From Brevundimonas sp. (GTDB taxonomy: Bacteria > Pseudomonadota > Alphaproteobacteria > Caulobacterales > Caulobacteraceae): a stretch of DNA of 37,725 nucleotides. This document shows, piece after piece, positions 1-7,353 of the stretch (position 1 is the first letter of the stretch; the number at the start of each line of letters is the position of its first letter). The notes beneath the pieces are model-generated. The model ran no database searches and was not told where the DNA came from. It saw only the letters and a list, made by a program, of their open reading frames with translations. The DNA lies in the NCBI RefSeq assembly GCF_030656255.1, contig NZ_JAUSOE010000122.1, positions 1 through 37,725 on the forward strand, written 5' to 3'. Both the position numbers and the translations under genes were made by a program.

Positions 1-177
1 GAACCCTCAAAACCACAAAAAATCACCGGAGGAAAACGCAGAGGCTTTCCTCTTAACCGTTCGGCGATTCGATTGGAGCGCGGAACCTATTGAAACCAAC
101 CCAGGAAAGCAAGAAGTTTCTCAACTCTTTCTTCCCCCCGAAATCCCCGAAACCGAAGCCTCGAAGCCCTCAGGGCC

Positions 178-221
178 GGCCCGTTTCCGAGCGAGGCGGT
201 CCTATACGGGCCACCCTTTTT
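178..221 (+). terminator. Possible terminator-like hairpin
   Basis: The arms GGCCCGT (178-184) and ACGGGCC (206-212) can pair over a 21-base loop. They are followed by five T residues at 217-221. The loop is long and four bases separate the stem from the T run, so this is only a weak candidate for ending a rightward transcript that begins outside the window. Confidence 0.25.
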
Positions 222-232
222 ACCCGCAACCA

Positions 233-273
233 GATTCTGACAGATCAGTGAAGATTCTCGCGGAGTCGGACTC
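233..273. promoter_or_regulatory. Cluster of four GANTC (CcrM-type) sites
   Basis: GATTC at 233-237 and 253-257, GAGTC at 263-267 and GACTC at 269-273 place four GANTC sites in 41 bases; another GATTC lies at 66-70. In Caulobacterales the methyltransferase CcrM modifies GANTC, and methylation state affects transcription through GcrA. That this particular cluster has a function is inference only. It lies just past the 3' end of the CBS-domain gene. Confidence 0.35.
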
Positions 274-297
274 TGCGAACCCGTCGCGTCGCCCCGT

Positions 298-726
298 TCA
301 GCCAGCGGCTATATAGGTTCTGAGGCTTTCGGCCTCGCGGGCGTGATCGGCGATCTGGCATTTGACGACGTCGCCGATCGAGATGACGCCGACCAGCCGC
401 CCCTCGCTTAACACCGGCAGATGGCGAATCCGTCGGTCGGTCATCCGGCCCATCAGGGCGGACATGGTCTCGCCCGGTTCAGCGAAGATCACCTGGGCCG
501 ACATATAGTCGGAGACGGGACGGCCCAGGGCGTTGGGGCCATCGACCGCCAGGGCCTTCACCACATCCCTTTCGGAAAAGACGCCGGCAACGGATTCGCC
601 GTCACGGACGACCAGGGCGCCGACGCGTTTTCGCTCCAGCTCCCCGCACGCCTGCGCCACCGTCAGGTCGGGCGCGATGGAGAAGACGGCGTTTCCCTTG
701 GTCTTGAGGATCTCGGCGACGAACAT
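298..726 (-). CDS. Tandem CBS-domain protein
   Basis: This is a 142-residue soluble protein made almost only of two CBS motifs (about residues 18-63 and 70-128). The second contains the typical RHLPVL...LVGVISIGDVV end. Stand-alone CBS pairs form a Bateman module that usually binds an adenosyl ligand such as AMP, ATP or NADH and acts as an energy or redox sensor; the partner is not visible here. The ATG at 726 is preceded by a full AAGGAG ribosome site five bases upstream, which fixes the start. The rhomboid gene lies 93 bases upstream on the same strand, so the two may be co-transcribed. Family assignment is firm; the cellular role is unknown. Confidence 0.9.
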   Translation of the reverse strand: MFVAEILKTKGNAVFSIAPDLTVAQACGELERKRVGALVVRDGESVAGVFSERDVVKALAVDGPNALGRPVSDYMSAQVIFAEPGETMSALMGRMTDRRIRHLPVLSEGRLVGVISIGDVVKCQIADHAREAESLRTYIAAG

Positions 727-819
727 CGCGGCTCCTTCTCTATGGTTAAGAGACGACCGCGGGGCCGGAATGGCGACAGGGCCGATCTGTAACCATGATC
801 GCTCAGCCGCGCCTCGGAA

Positions 820-1524
820 TCAAACGCCCGATTCGGGTCCGCCCGACGCCGCCAGGGGCAAAGGCCCCTTGCCGAAGGCGCGGGCCAGCGGACCGATAAC
901 AAGCAGCCCGGCGATAAAGCCGAAGGCGTGCGCTTCCCAGGCGATTCGCGCGCCCTCGGCCCCCGGCGCATAGCCGATCAGACCGGTGACCGCATTGACC
1001 GCCATCCAGGCGACGGAGGCCCCGATCACGCGCCGGTCGAACAGGCCCAGCACCCTGCCCTGCCCGCCCATCAGCCGGGTCGCCCCGCCGATCAGGCCGA
1101 ACACGGCCCCCGACGCCCCCACCATGGCCTCGGTCGAGCCCCAGTGAACCAGCCCATAGCCCAGGGCCGCGATCACGCCGCACCCTATATAGAAGATCAG
1201 GAAGACGGTCGGCCCGATCCGGTCGCCGAACAGCCGGGCCACCGGGGCGCCGAAGGCCAGGGCGCCGACCGCATTCATTATGGCGTGGGTCCAACTGCCG
1301 TGCAGCAGCATGGCGGTGAACAATCCGCCCCACCGCCCGTGCTGCAGATCGATGGGTGCGAAGGCCATGGCGGCGCCCATGTCAGGCAACTGGCGCTGGA
1401 AGAAAAACAGCACGGGCATCGACAGGGCGATCAGCACCACCGCGACCGGCGCGTTGAACAGTCTTTCGGACTTCGGCCCATCTGAATTCGGGGGCGCTGC
1501 GAATCGGCCATCGGGGTCGGACAT
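820..1524 (-). CDS. Rhomboid family intramembrane serine protease
   Basis: This 234-residue membrane protein has about six hydrophobic segments. The rhomboid signature is complete: His75, His80 and Asn84 in HGSWTHAIMN, the nucleophile Ser138 in GASGAVFG, and the catalytic His199 in AHAFGFIAG. Such enzymes cut substrates within or next to their transmembrane segment. The start at 1524 was chosen because GGTGGAGG immediately precedes this ATG and the residues before it (an open frame reaching to 1683) are not hydrophobic and overlap the hfaA side. It is divergent from hfaA with about 120 bases between the two starts. The neighbouring surface-anchor operon makes an envelope role attractive, but no substrate can be inferred. 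Confidence 0.9.
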   Translation of the reverse strand: MSDPDGRFAAPPNSDGPKSERLFNAPVAVVLIALSMPVLFFFQRQLPDMGAAMAFAPIDLQHGRWGGLFTAMLLHGSWTHAIMNAVGALAFGAPVARLFGDRIGPTVFLIFYIGCGVIAALGYGLVHWGSTEAMVGASGAVFGLIGGATRLMGGQGRVLGLFDRRVIGASVAWMAVNAVTGLIGYAPGAEGARIAWEAHAFGFIAGLLVIGPLARAFGKGPLPLAASGGPESGV

Positions 1525-1645
1525 GCCTCCACCAATGCGCAACGATTTCTGCGATCTCAAGCGCTTCTTAATAACCTTAACGCAGTTTGGGGCGCGGATC
1601 GTGCTTTCGGTCCGTCGTCCGTTTGCGCGCCAGGAGTATTCCCAC

Positions 1646-2107
1646 ATGCCGGTCAAGAGGCTGATCGCCCCCCTGCCGACCATGCTTGCGACCCTGGTTG
1701 TCGCCGTCGCCCCGTCGCTCGCCCCGTCTATCGCCGTGGCCCAGACGACGGGCTCCAGCGGCGCGGCCCGCTTCCAACAGGGCTATGGATCCGCGCGCAG
1801 CTCGACCACCACCGCCACCACCGGCTCCACCCGCGACGCCAACGGCAATCGCCTGATCGTCAACGGCATCATCCAGTCGGGCGCTTCTTCCTATTCCAGC
1901 CAGTCCGGCGGCGTGGCCTCGGCCTATGCCGGCGCAGGCTCCTCTTCCAGCAGCGGCTCGACCGTCGGCGGTTCGACCGCCATCGGCAACCAGCTGAACG
2001 TCGTGGTCCAGGGCAGCCACAACACTGTCATCGTCAACTCGAAACAGACCAACAACGGCGACGTCAACGCCGGCACGGCCCTGAACGGAAACATCACCCT
2101 GCCATGA
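1646..2107 (+). CDS. hfaA: Holdfast anchor protein HfaA, curlin-like
   Basis: This 153-residue secreted protein is rich in Ser, Gly, Asn and Thr. It has a signal peptide ending near AVA32/QTT. The C-terminal part carries AIGNQ (112-116) and QTNNGDVNAGT (134-144), a pattern like curlin repeats that recurs in HfaD. In Caulobacter crescentus HfaA, HfaB and HfaD anchor the polysaccharide holdfast to the cell; HfaA is surface-exposed and multimerises. The ATG at 1646 has AGGAG nine bases upstream. It is first in an operon: its stop overlaps the hfaB start as ATGA. A TTAA pair with five-base spacing sits at 1568-1580 in the upstream region. The assignment rests mainly on the operon and on recognition of the family, as the sequence is low in complexity. 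Confidence 0.85.
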   Translation: MPVKRLIAPLPTMLATLVVAVAPSLAPSIAVAQTTGSSGAARFQQGYGSARSSTTTATTGSTRDANGNRLIVNGIIQSGASSYSSQSGGVASAYAGAGSSSSSGSTVGGSTAIGNQLNVVVQGSHNTVIVNSKQTNNGDVNAGTALNGNITLP

Positions 2108-3120
2108 GCCGTCCTCCCCTCATTCGTACAGGCGCCGTTGTCACGGCTGCGGCCCTGCTGCTCGCCGGCTGCGTCAGCCCGGTGGCCGGACCGTCGGGTC
2201 AGTATGCGACGCCGATCGGCAATGCGCCGGTCACGGCCAACCCCACCCCCTATTCGGCGGCGCTCTATTGCCTGGCCGACTACGCCCGGCGCTACAACCT
2301 ACCGTCGCCGCGCATGGCCGTGGGCCGGATCAGCGACTATACCGGCACGGTCTCGTCGGACGGCGGGCGCCAGATCACCGGCGGCGCCTCGCTGATGGCG
2401 AACTCGGCTTTGGCCAAGGCCGGGGCCCGGATCGTGGAGCGCTACGACACCTCGGTGTCGGAGCTGGAGTTGCGCTACGCCAACAACAAGCTGATCGGCG
2501 ACCAGGCGCCCGGCGCTCAAGGCCCGGAAGACACCCAGTTCCGCCGCATCCTGGCCGGCCAGGTGCCCGGCTCGGACTTCTACATCGTCGGCGGCATCAC
2601 CGAGGTGAACTACAATATCCGCTCGGGCGGCTTCGACGCCGCGGCGGGCGAGGTCGATTCCGACACCCCCGGCTCGGGCATCGCCACCTATCGCGTCTAT
2701 GTGATGAACATCGCCATGGACCTGCGCCTGGTTCAGACCACCACCCTCGAGGTCGTGGACGTCGTCTCGTACCAGAAGCAGATCATCGGCCGCGAGATCT
2801 CGGCCGGGGTGTTCGACTTCCTGAACGGCAATGTCTTCGACATTTCGGCCGGGTCCGGCGGGATGGAGCCGACCCAGTTGGCCGTTCGCGCCCTGGTCGA
2901 ACGCGCCACGGTCGAGTTCATGGCCAATCTTTACGGCGCCCCCGGCCCCGAAATCTGCCTCAACGCCGCCAACGACCCGCTTGGCGATTCCGCTGTCGGT
3001 CCGACCGGCGGCTATTATCCGGCCTACCCCACCACGGAGACGAACAATGGCCAGACCCGCGCCGATCCGTCTCGCTGGCATGATCGCCGCGACGGCGACG
3101 TTCGCCCTTCTCGCTACTGA
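2104..3120 (+). CDS. hfaB: Holdfast anchor lipoprotein HfaB, CsgG-like
   Basis: This 338-residue lipoprotein has a signal sequence and the lipobox LLAGC, so Cys23 should be acylated and anchored in the outer membrane. The body belongs to the CsgG family (curli secretion channel): the early conserved block with MAVGRISDYTG, the alternating polar/hydrophobic strands with FYIVGGITEVNYNI, and a membrane-spanning strand region near residues 200-235. In Caulobacter HfaB is needed for stability and export of HfaA and HfaD. It overlaps hfaA by four bases (ATGA), implying translational coupling. The last 25 codons overlap the hfaD reading frame; the C-terminal tail there (Asp/Arg-rich) looks unconstrained. 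Confident call. Confidence 0.92.
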   Translation: MSRPPLIRTGAVVTAAALLLAGCVSPVAGPSGQYATPIGNAPVTANPTPYSAALYCLADYARRYNLPSPRMAVGRISDYTGTVSSDGGRQITGGASLMANSALAKAGARIVERYDTSVSELELRYANNKLIGDQAPGAQGPEDTQFRRILAGQVPGSDFYIVGGITEVNYNIRSGGFDAAAGEVDSDTPGSGIATYRVYVMNIAMDLRLVQTTTLEVVDVVSYQKQIIGREISAGVFDFLNGNVFDISAGSGGMEPTQLAVRALVERATVEFMANLYGAPGPEICLNAANDPLGDSAVGPTGGYYPAYPTTETNNGQTRADPSRWHDRRDGDVRPSRY

Positions 3121-4306
3121 GGCGACGGCGCAGGAGACGCCGCTCTGCGATCCGCAGACCGGCTCGACCTGTTCCAGCACCCAGACCCAGTCCGGCGACG
3201 TGACCGGGTCGGTGAACCTGAACGTCACGGTCGACCAGCTCGAGGTGACCAATTCGGCCACGGGCAATTCGCTCGCGGGCGGGATCGAGGATTCGTCCGG
3301 GTCCCTGACGTCGCGCCAGACCATGACCGGCGCGACCCGGGCGGACACGACCATCGTCCTGAACGGCGAGTCGGAAGGCGTGATCGGATCGACGACCCTG
3401 GCGCGCGGCAATTATCTGGGCGTCTCCACCGACGGCGCGGCCTTCGCCCTTGATGCGGCCCAGGTCACGACCGGCGATGACGTCACCGCCCGCACCGTCG
3501 TCCAGTCGCCGACCGGCCATATGCTGGCCGGCGGTTTCGTCGGTACGACGGCCGTCGCCAACAGCGTCGCCCTGGGCGGTCCGTCCTCCTCCATCACCGG
3601 CGCGGTCGATCAGTCGGCCCAGACCACCGTCCTGGCCGAGACGGTCGCCGACGTTCAGTATATCCCCGCCCCCGCCGACTTCTCGTCCCAGGCCGTGGCC
3701 AACGCCGTCCAGGCCTCGACCACCGGCGCCTCGCATCAGGATCTGACGGTGCGCCAGACCAACGCCGCCTCGACGATTGAGGCGCGCACCGACGTCTATG
3801 TCGACAACGCCTGGAACCTGGCCGGTCGCGCCAACGCCGGCGCCAACCAGACCGTCCTCTACAACGCGGGCGGCTCCCTGGTCGCGGCGACCGATCAGAC
3901 CAACCAGGGCCGTGTCCGCGCCGATTCGCGCGTCCAGACCAATCTTCAGGGCCAGACCACCGTCTCGGCCCGCGCGCTCGCCAACGAGGTCATCGCCGGC
4001 AACCAGGACATCTATCTGGAGCTGGACAACACCCAGCTGAACACCGGCGGGGTCGAGGCGACAGCGACCTCGGTCGGCGTCAGCGGCTACGACACCTATG
4101 TCGGCGCCGAGGCCGTCGGCAACAGCGTCACCGGCTACGCCTGTTCCCAGTGCGGCGGCGAGATCAATATCACCAACAACCAGACCAACGACGGCGCCGT
4201 CACCGCCACGACGAACGCCACCATCGGCTCCGGCCGCGCCGCCGTGGTCGGAACCACCGCCGTCGGCAACAGCGCGACCTTCTATGTGAGCCGTCCGGGC
4301 GGGTGA
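3047..4306 (+). CDS. hfaD: Holdfast anchor protein HfaD, repeat-rich surface protein
   Basis: This 419-residue secreted protein has a signal peptide ending near ATA28/QET and then about eight repeats of 45-50 residues. Each repeat has an A-x-[GA]-N anchor (residues 71, 119, 169, 216, 264, 310, 356, 405) and a second anchor of the form QT-N-x-G-x-V-x-A-x-T about 20 residues later (91, 139, 189, 237, 284, 330, 379). Such a pattern suggests a beta-solenoid or amyloid-like fold. In Caulobacter HfaD is an outer-membrane-attached holdfast anchor exported with HfaB. The start at 3047 was chosen because GGAGA lies six bases upstream and a clean signal peptide follows; it overlaps hfaB by 74 bases in another frame. 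Cys34, Cys42, Cys366 and Cys369 could form disulphides. It is last in the operon. Confidence 0.88.
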   Translation: MARPAPIRLAGMIAATATFALLATEATAQETPLCDPQTGSTCSSTQTQSGDVTGSVNLNVTVDQLEVTNSATGNSLAGGIEDSSGSLTSRQTMTGATRADTTIVLNGESEGVIGSTTLARGNYLGVSTDGAAFALDAAQVTTGDDVTARTVVQSPTGHMLAGGFVGTTAVANSVALGGPSSSITGAVDQSAQTTVLAETVADVQYIPAPADFSSQAVANAVQASTTGASHQDLTVRQTNAASTIEARTDVYVDNAWNLAGRANAGANQTVLYNAGGSLVAATDQTNQGRVRADSRVQTNLQGQTTVSARALANEVIAGNQDIYLELDNTQLNTGGVEATATSVGVSGYDTYVGAEAVGNSVTGYACSQCGGEINITNNQTNDGAVTATTNATIGSGRAAVVGTTAVGNSATFYVSRPGG

Positions 4307-4312
4307 TCGCTC

Positions 4313-4349
4313 CAGACCCAGCCGCGCTCAAAAGCGGACGGTCTGTTTT
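4313..4349 (+). terminator. Rho-independent terminator of hfaABD
   Basis: CAGACC (4313-4318) pairs with GGTCTG (4340-4345), and inside it CCGC (4322-4325) pairs with GCGG (4334-4337). The hairpin is followed at once by TTTT. It lies seven bases after the hfaD stop, as expected for the end of the operon. Confidence 0.75.
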
Positions 4350-4399
4350 CTGTGAGAGTGGAAACGGTCAATATCATTTGGCTTCCGTCACAGCGTGAA

Positions 4400-4600
4400 C
4401 GTCGCAAGCGCAAGCAGGTCAGCTAGGCCCCTCCCTGCCGCCGTCAGACCCACGGCGCCGGCGCCGAACACGACCACCGTGTCGCCCCTCTGGGTGCCGC
4501 TTATCTCATCCGCCTGATAGCCGGTGGGACAACGTCGGCCAGCAGAACCGCGTCGTCCGGATCCATACAGATCGACAAAGCGATCACTCTAGGCGGTATA
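4400..4600 (-). pseudogene. Remnant of a zinc-type alcohol dehydrogenase
   Basis: Read leftward, one frame gives MDPDDAVLLADVVP and then hits a stop. After a frame change the adjacent bases give TGYQADEISGTQRGDTVVV and then FGAGAVGLTAA. Together these match the continuous stretch of medium-chain zinc alcohol dehydrogenases that runs from the 'ADVVPTGYQA' segment into the Rossmann motif GxGxxG. The rest of the ~350-residue enzyme, including the zinc ligands and most of the coenzyme domain, is missing on both sides. The fragment is therefore truncated and frameshifted. The ends given are approximate. It lies between the hfa terminator and the chemoreceptor gene. Confidence 0.65.
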
Positions 4601-4724
4601 GGTTTGTGGCCTTGGACGTCAGGGCAAGAACAGCGAGCAACGGCATAGATGGGTCGGGCCGAGAGTGAGGGGCGGCGATCCGCAGGCGCCCTCCCAGCTC
4701 GCTCTCCGGCGGCCGGGAAGCGCG

Positions 4725-6239
4725 TCAGAACTCCTGCCAATCGGCTTGCGCCACCCGCCCGCCCCCGACGGCGGCGAGCCGAGGCCGCCTCACCTCTTGA
4801 GCTGTCGGCGAAGAGCGGCCGACAGATCCGCCGTTCCTGTCGCGCTGGGCGGCGGACGCAATCGACTGCTCGCCCTCCTGCGGGCTGACCTGAAAGCGTC
4901 CGACCAGTTGCGTCATTTGCGCCGCGTCCTGGGTGAGGGCCAGGCTGGCGGCGGTCGATTCCTCGACCATGGCGGCGTTCTGCTGCGTGACCTGATCCAT
5001 TGCATTGACCGCAGTGTTCACCTCGGCCAGGCCAATGGCCTGCTCCTGCGTCGAGGCCCTGATCTCCGTCATCAGGGTCGTCACCTCACGAACGCCTTCC
5101 GCAATTCCAGACAGCGCTTCGCCCGACTGGTGCACCAGGCCCACGCCGCTCTTGACCTGGGCGCCGCTCGTGGAGATCAAGGTCTTGATCTGCCGTGCAG
5201 AGTCCGCCGAGCGCTGGGCGAGCGCCCGCACTTCCGATGCGACAACAGCGAACCCCCGCCCGGCGTCTCCCGCACGCGCCGCCTCGACTCCGGCGTTCAG
5301 CGCCAAAAGATTGGTCTGGAAGGCGATCTCGTCGATGACGCTGACGATGTCGCTGATCTGATCCGATGAGCGCTCGATCTCGCCCATGGCCGCGATGGCG
5401 CGCTGGACGACAGCCCCGCCTGTTTCGGCTTGAACGCGCGTCGCGGCGACGACAGCGTCCGTCGCCTTGGCGTGTTCTGCGGTCTTCTGGACCGTCGCCG
5501 TGATCTGGTCCAAGGCGGCTGCTGTTTCTTCCAAAGCCGCCGCCTGTCGTTCCGTACGGCTCGACAAGTCTTCTGCAGCACTGCTGATCTCGTTGGCCCC
5601 AGACTGGATGGCGCCTGCATTGCCGCGAATGACCCCGACCGCGCCATCCAGGGCCGCCATGGCCTGATTGAAGTCATCGCGCAGACTGGCGTAGTCGCCG
5701 GGGAAGACCTCCGCGATGCGATAGGACAGGTCGCCGGCCGCCATTGCAGATAGCCCCCGTCGCGTCCCGTCCACAACAGCCGTCTGAATCTCGGCGGCCT
5801 GACGTTCCGCCTCGGCGCGCCGGCTACGCTCATCCTCGATGGCGGTCACGTCCGTGGCGAACTTCACCACCTTGTAGGGTCGACCGTCTGCACCCAGCAT
5901 CGGGTTGTAGGAGGCCTCGATCACGACGCGGCGTCCGCCCTTGCCATAGCGGACGAACTTATCGACGAAGAACTCGCCCGCATTCAGGCGGCGCCAGAAA
6001 TCGGCGTAGGCCGGCGACGCCGCCTCCGCTGAATCCACGAACATGCTGTGGTGCCGTCCCTGAATATCGGAAAGGTCGTAGCCGAGGGCCTCCAGGAAAT
6101 TGGCGTTCGCGTCGCGCACCGATCCGTCCAGGTCGAATTCGATCACAGCCTGCGACCGATGGAAGGCGGCGACCAGGCTGCGAAGCTCCGCCATGGCGGC
6201 TTTTTCTGCGGCGCGGGTCTTGGATTGAAATCTGAACAT
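4725..6239 (-). CDS. PAS-domain methyl-accepting chemotaxis protein, cytoplasmic
   Basis: This 504-residue chemoreceptor has no transmembrane segment. A PAS domain (about 28-135, with the GRHHSMFVD and EASYNPM...KVVKFATD motifs of this receptor class) is followed by a HAMP-like linker (150-205) and a full signalling coiled coil (210-450). The hairpin tip IDEIAFQTNLLALNAGVEAA (302-321) would bind CheA and CheW. The protein ends in WQEF, which fits the C-terminal W-x-x-F tether used by CheR/CheB. It probably senses an intracellular signal such as redox state or a small ligand; the PAS ligand cannot be read from sequence. The start at 6239 has GGAG six bases upstream. It is divergent from the OhrR-type regulator. 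Confidence 0.93.
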   Translation of the reverse strand: MFRFQSKTRAAEKAAMAELRSLVAAFHRSQAVIEFDLDGSVRDANANFLEALGYDLSDIQGRHHSMFVDSAEAASPAYADFWRRLNAGEFFVDKFVRYGKGGRRVVIEASYNPMLGADGRPYKVVKFATDVTAIEDERSRRAEAERQAAEIQTAVVDGTRRGLSAMAAGDLSYRIAEVFPGDYASLRDDFNQAMAALDGAVGVIRGNAGAIQSGANEISSAAEDLSSRTERQAAALEETAAALDQITATVQKTAEHAKATDAVVAATRVQAETGGAVVQRAIAAMGEIERSSDQISDIVSVIDEIAFQTNLLALNAGVEAARAGDAGRGFAVVASEVRALAQRSADSARQIKTLISTSGAQVKSGVGLVHQSGEALSGIAEGVREVTTLMTEIRASTQEQAIGLAEVNTAVNAMDQVTQQNAAMVEESTAASLALTQDAAQMTQLVGRFQVSPQEGEQSIASAAQRDRNGGSVGRSSPTAQEVRRPRLAAVGGGRVAQADWQEF

Positions 6240-6306
6240 GGCCGTCTCCGTGTGGTCCGGAAAAACGGGGACCGAGGGAGAGAATTAGCGCCAGTACCTT
6301 AACGTC

Positions 6307-6330
6307 TATTATATCAAACATGATCTAATA
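6307..6330. promoter_or_regulatory. Palindromic operator candidate upstream of ohrR-like gene
   Basis: TATTATATCA (6307-6316), the spacer AACA, and TGATCTAATA (6321-6330) form an inverted repeat with 9 of 10 positions matching. It is AT-rich in an otherwise GC-rich region. It sits 50 bases upstream of the chosen regulator start and in the intergenic space shared with the chemoreceptor gene. MarR/OhrR dimers bind palindromes of this size, and autoregulation is common in the family, so it is a good operator candidate. Binding itself is inferred. Confidence 0.6.
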
Positions 6331-6379
6331 GCTGTTTAGTATGTTAGGTTCGATGAACACGCATCTGGATGGACCGTTT

Positions 6380-6868
6380 ATGAGCGCACGGCCGAAGCCA
6401 ACGAGTGAACCTGCGGATTTCGCAGAATTGCACGTCTATCAGCAGCTCTGCTTGGCCTTGCAGACCAGCAGCAGCCTCATCACCCGACTTTACCGAAGGC
6501 TTCTGGGGCCGCTGGGCCTCACTCACCCTCAGTATCTCGTCCTGATCGCTCTTTGGGAGTTTGAGCGTCCTATGACGATGGGCGATCTTGGAGATCGTCT
6601 CTCAATGGACACGGGGTCATTGACGCCTCTCGTCAAACGGATGGAGACGGCGGGGCTTGTCTCTCGTAAGCGGGACACGCGCGACGAGAGAAGAGTTTGG
6701 GTCGAACCGACACCCAAGGGCTCGTCTCTACGCGACGACGTCCTGTCAGTCCGCCGGGAGGTGGTCCGGCAGCTCCCCGTAACGGGGGAACAGATCGCAG
6801 CCCTTCGCCGACTCCTGCAGGACATGAACGAAGCTTTGGTTCAAGCGGACGCAGACCAACCGAGATGA
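6380..6868 (+). CDS. ohrR: MarR-family regulator, OhrR type
   Basis: This is a 162-residue winged-helix regulator. The N-terminal block QLCLALQTSSSLITRLYR then GLTHPQYLVLIALWE matches OhrR, whose conserved Cys (here Cys24) is oxidised by organic hydroperoxides, releasing DNA. The wing is typical: LTPLVKRMETAGLVSRKR, DTRDERRV. Cys24 is the only cysteine, so this would be a one-Cys sensor that needs an external thiol. Upstream in-frame ATGs exist at 6341 and 6353. I chose 6380 because GGATGGA lies six bases before it, it places the Cys where OhrR proteins have it, and 6341 would start only ten bases after the palindrome at 6307-6330. No ohr peroxidase gene is nearby, so the target may be elsewhere. 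Confidence 0.8.
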   Translation: MSARPKPTSEPADFAELHVYQQLCLALQTSSSLITRLYRRLLGPLGLTHPQYLVLIALWEFERPMTMGDLGDRLSMDTGSLTPLVKRMETAGLVSRKRDTRDERRVWVEPTPKGSSLRDDVLSVRREVVRQLPVTGEQIAALRRLLQDMNEALVQADADQPR

Positions 6869-7353
6869 CCCGGCTGCCACGGTATCACTGGATCCTAGGC
6901 TTTCCAGTGAAGGCAAAACTTCGCCCAAATGAGGCGGCCTAGTCTCGCATAGACGCGATCACCGAGGGCTCGAATACGACATGACGTATCGTATCGGCGA
7001 TGAAGCTATCGGCTAGCGGACCTTGCCAACTTCGGCAGGGGGGCGAGTTACGACCAAACACTATAACTGACAGCGGACGATGAATGTCGTTCATCATTCC
7101 TGACGAAAGACTCTTGACCCGCAGACTCGGAACACAGCGGCGAGCGGAAGCACGACCAATCACGACACAGCACGCTGACGCCTGAGCAGCTGAAGGGTTT
7201 CGCCTTCGGCCGCCGCTTCCGTTTTCCTGATCTACGTCCAGAATGACGAAAGATATGAGCCGCCTGCCAAAGGGTCGCCTTGCCCTCGTCGCCGCCCTCC
7301 CCTAATCCGGGATCGCCGTTCCATCGGGGGTTGCGGCTTACGGGAGTAAACTC
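6869..7353. other. Intergenic region with inverted repeats, no gene seen
   Basis: No convincing reading frame lies in these 485 bases. TCACTGGA (6885-6892) and TCCAGTGA (6903-6910) form a perfect eight-base inverted repeat just after the ohrR-like stop; it lacks a T run. ATACGA and TCGTAT form another short one near 6980-7000. From 7094 to 7253 there is a decayed palindromic repeat (listed separately). The last 12 bases hold the GGGAG ribosome site of the M16 peptidase gene. Confidence 0.5.
7094..7253. repeat. Degenerate copy of palindromic repeat family B
   Basis: The left part (TCATTCC, then GCAGACTCGGAACACAGCGG) and the right part (TTTCGCCTTCGGC, then GAATGACGAAAGA at 7241-7253) match, with many substitutions, the ends and inner arms of the well-preserved element at 14701-14875. 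The overall length (160 against 175) and the order of blocks are the same, so this looks like an old, decayed copy. Confidence 0.65.

Larger units (their letters stand above)
1..297. other. Intergenic region at window edge, no gene seen
   Basis: I find no coding region or recognisable RNA here. The first ~120 bases are visibly less GC-rich than the rest of the window. There are two short inverted repeats: GAGGAAA (29-35) with TTTCCTC (46-52), and GGCCCGT (178-184) with ACGGGCC (206-212) followed by a short T run. The last 70 bases hold a cluster of GANTC sites. It could be the spacer after a gene that lies left of the window, or the leader of an RNA gene outside it. I cannot tell which. Confidence 0.5.

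Noticed and set aside
1..297. Leader or end of an rRNA or tRNA gene
   Set aside because: No tRNA cloverleaf, CCA end or recognisable rRNA sequence is present; the resemblance is only in the low GC and stem-loops.
1568..1580. TTAA-N5-TTAA upstream of hfaA as a CtrA box
   Set aside because: The CtrA consensus is TTAA with seven-base spacing; five bases do not fit, so I mention it only as context.
4501..4740. A 79-codon minus-strand frame overlapping the chemoreceptor 3' end
   Set aside because: Its last part is the first half of the decayed alcohol dehydrogenase; the N-terminal part shows no similarity and overlaps a certain gene.
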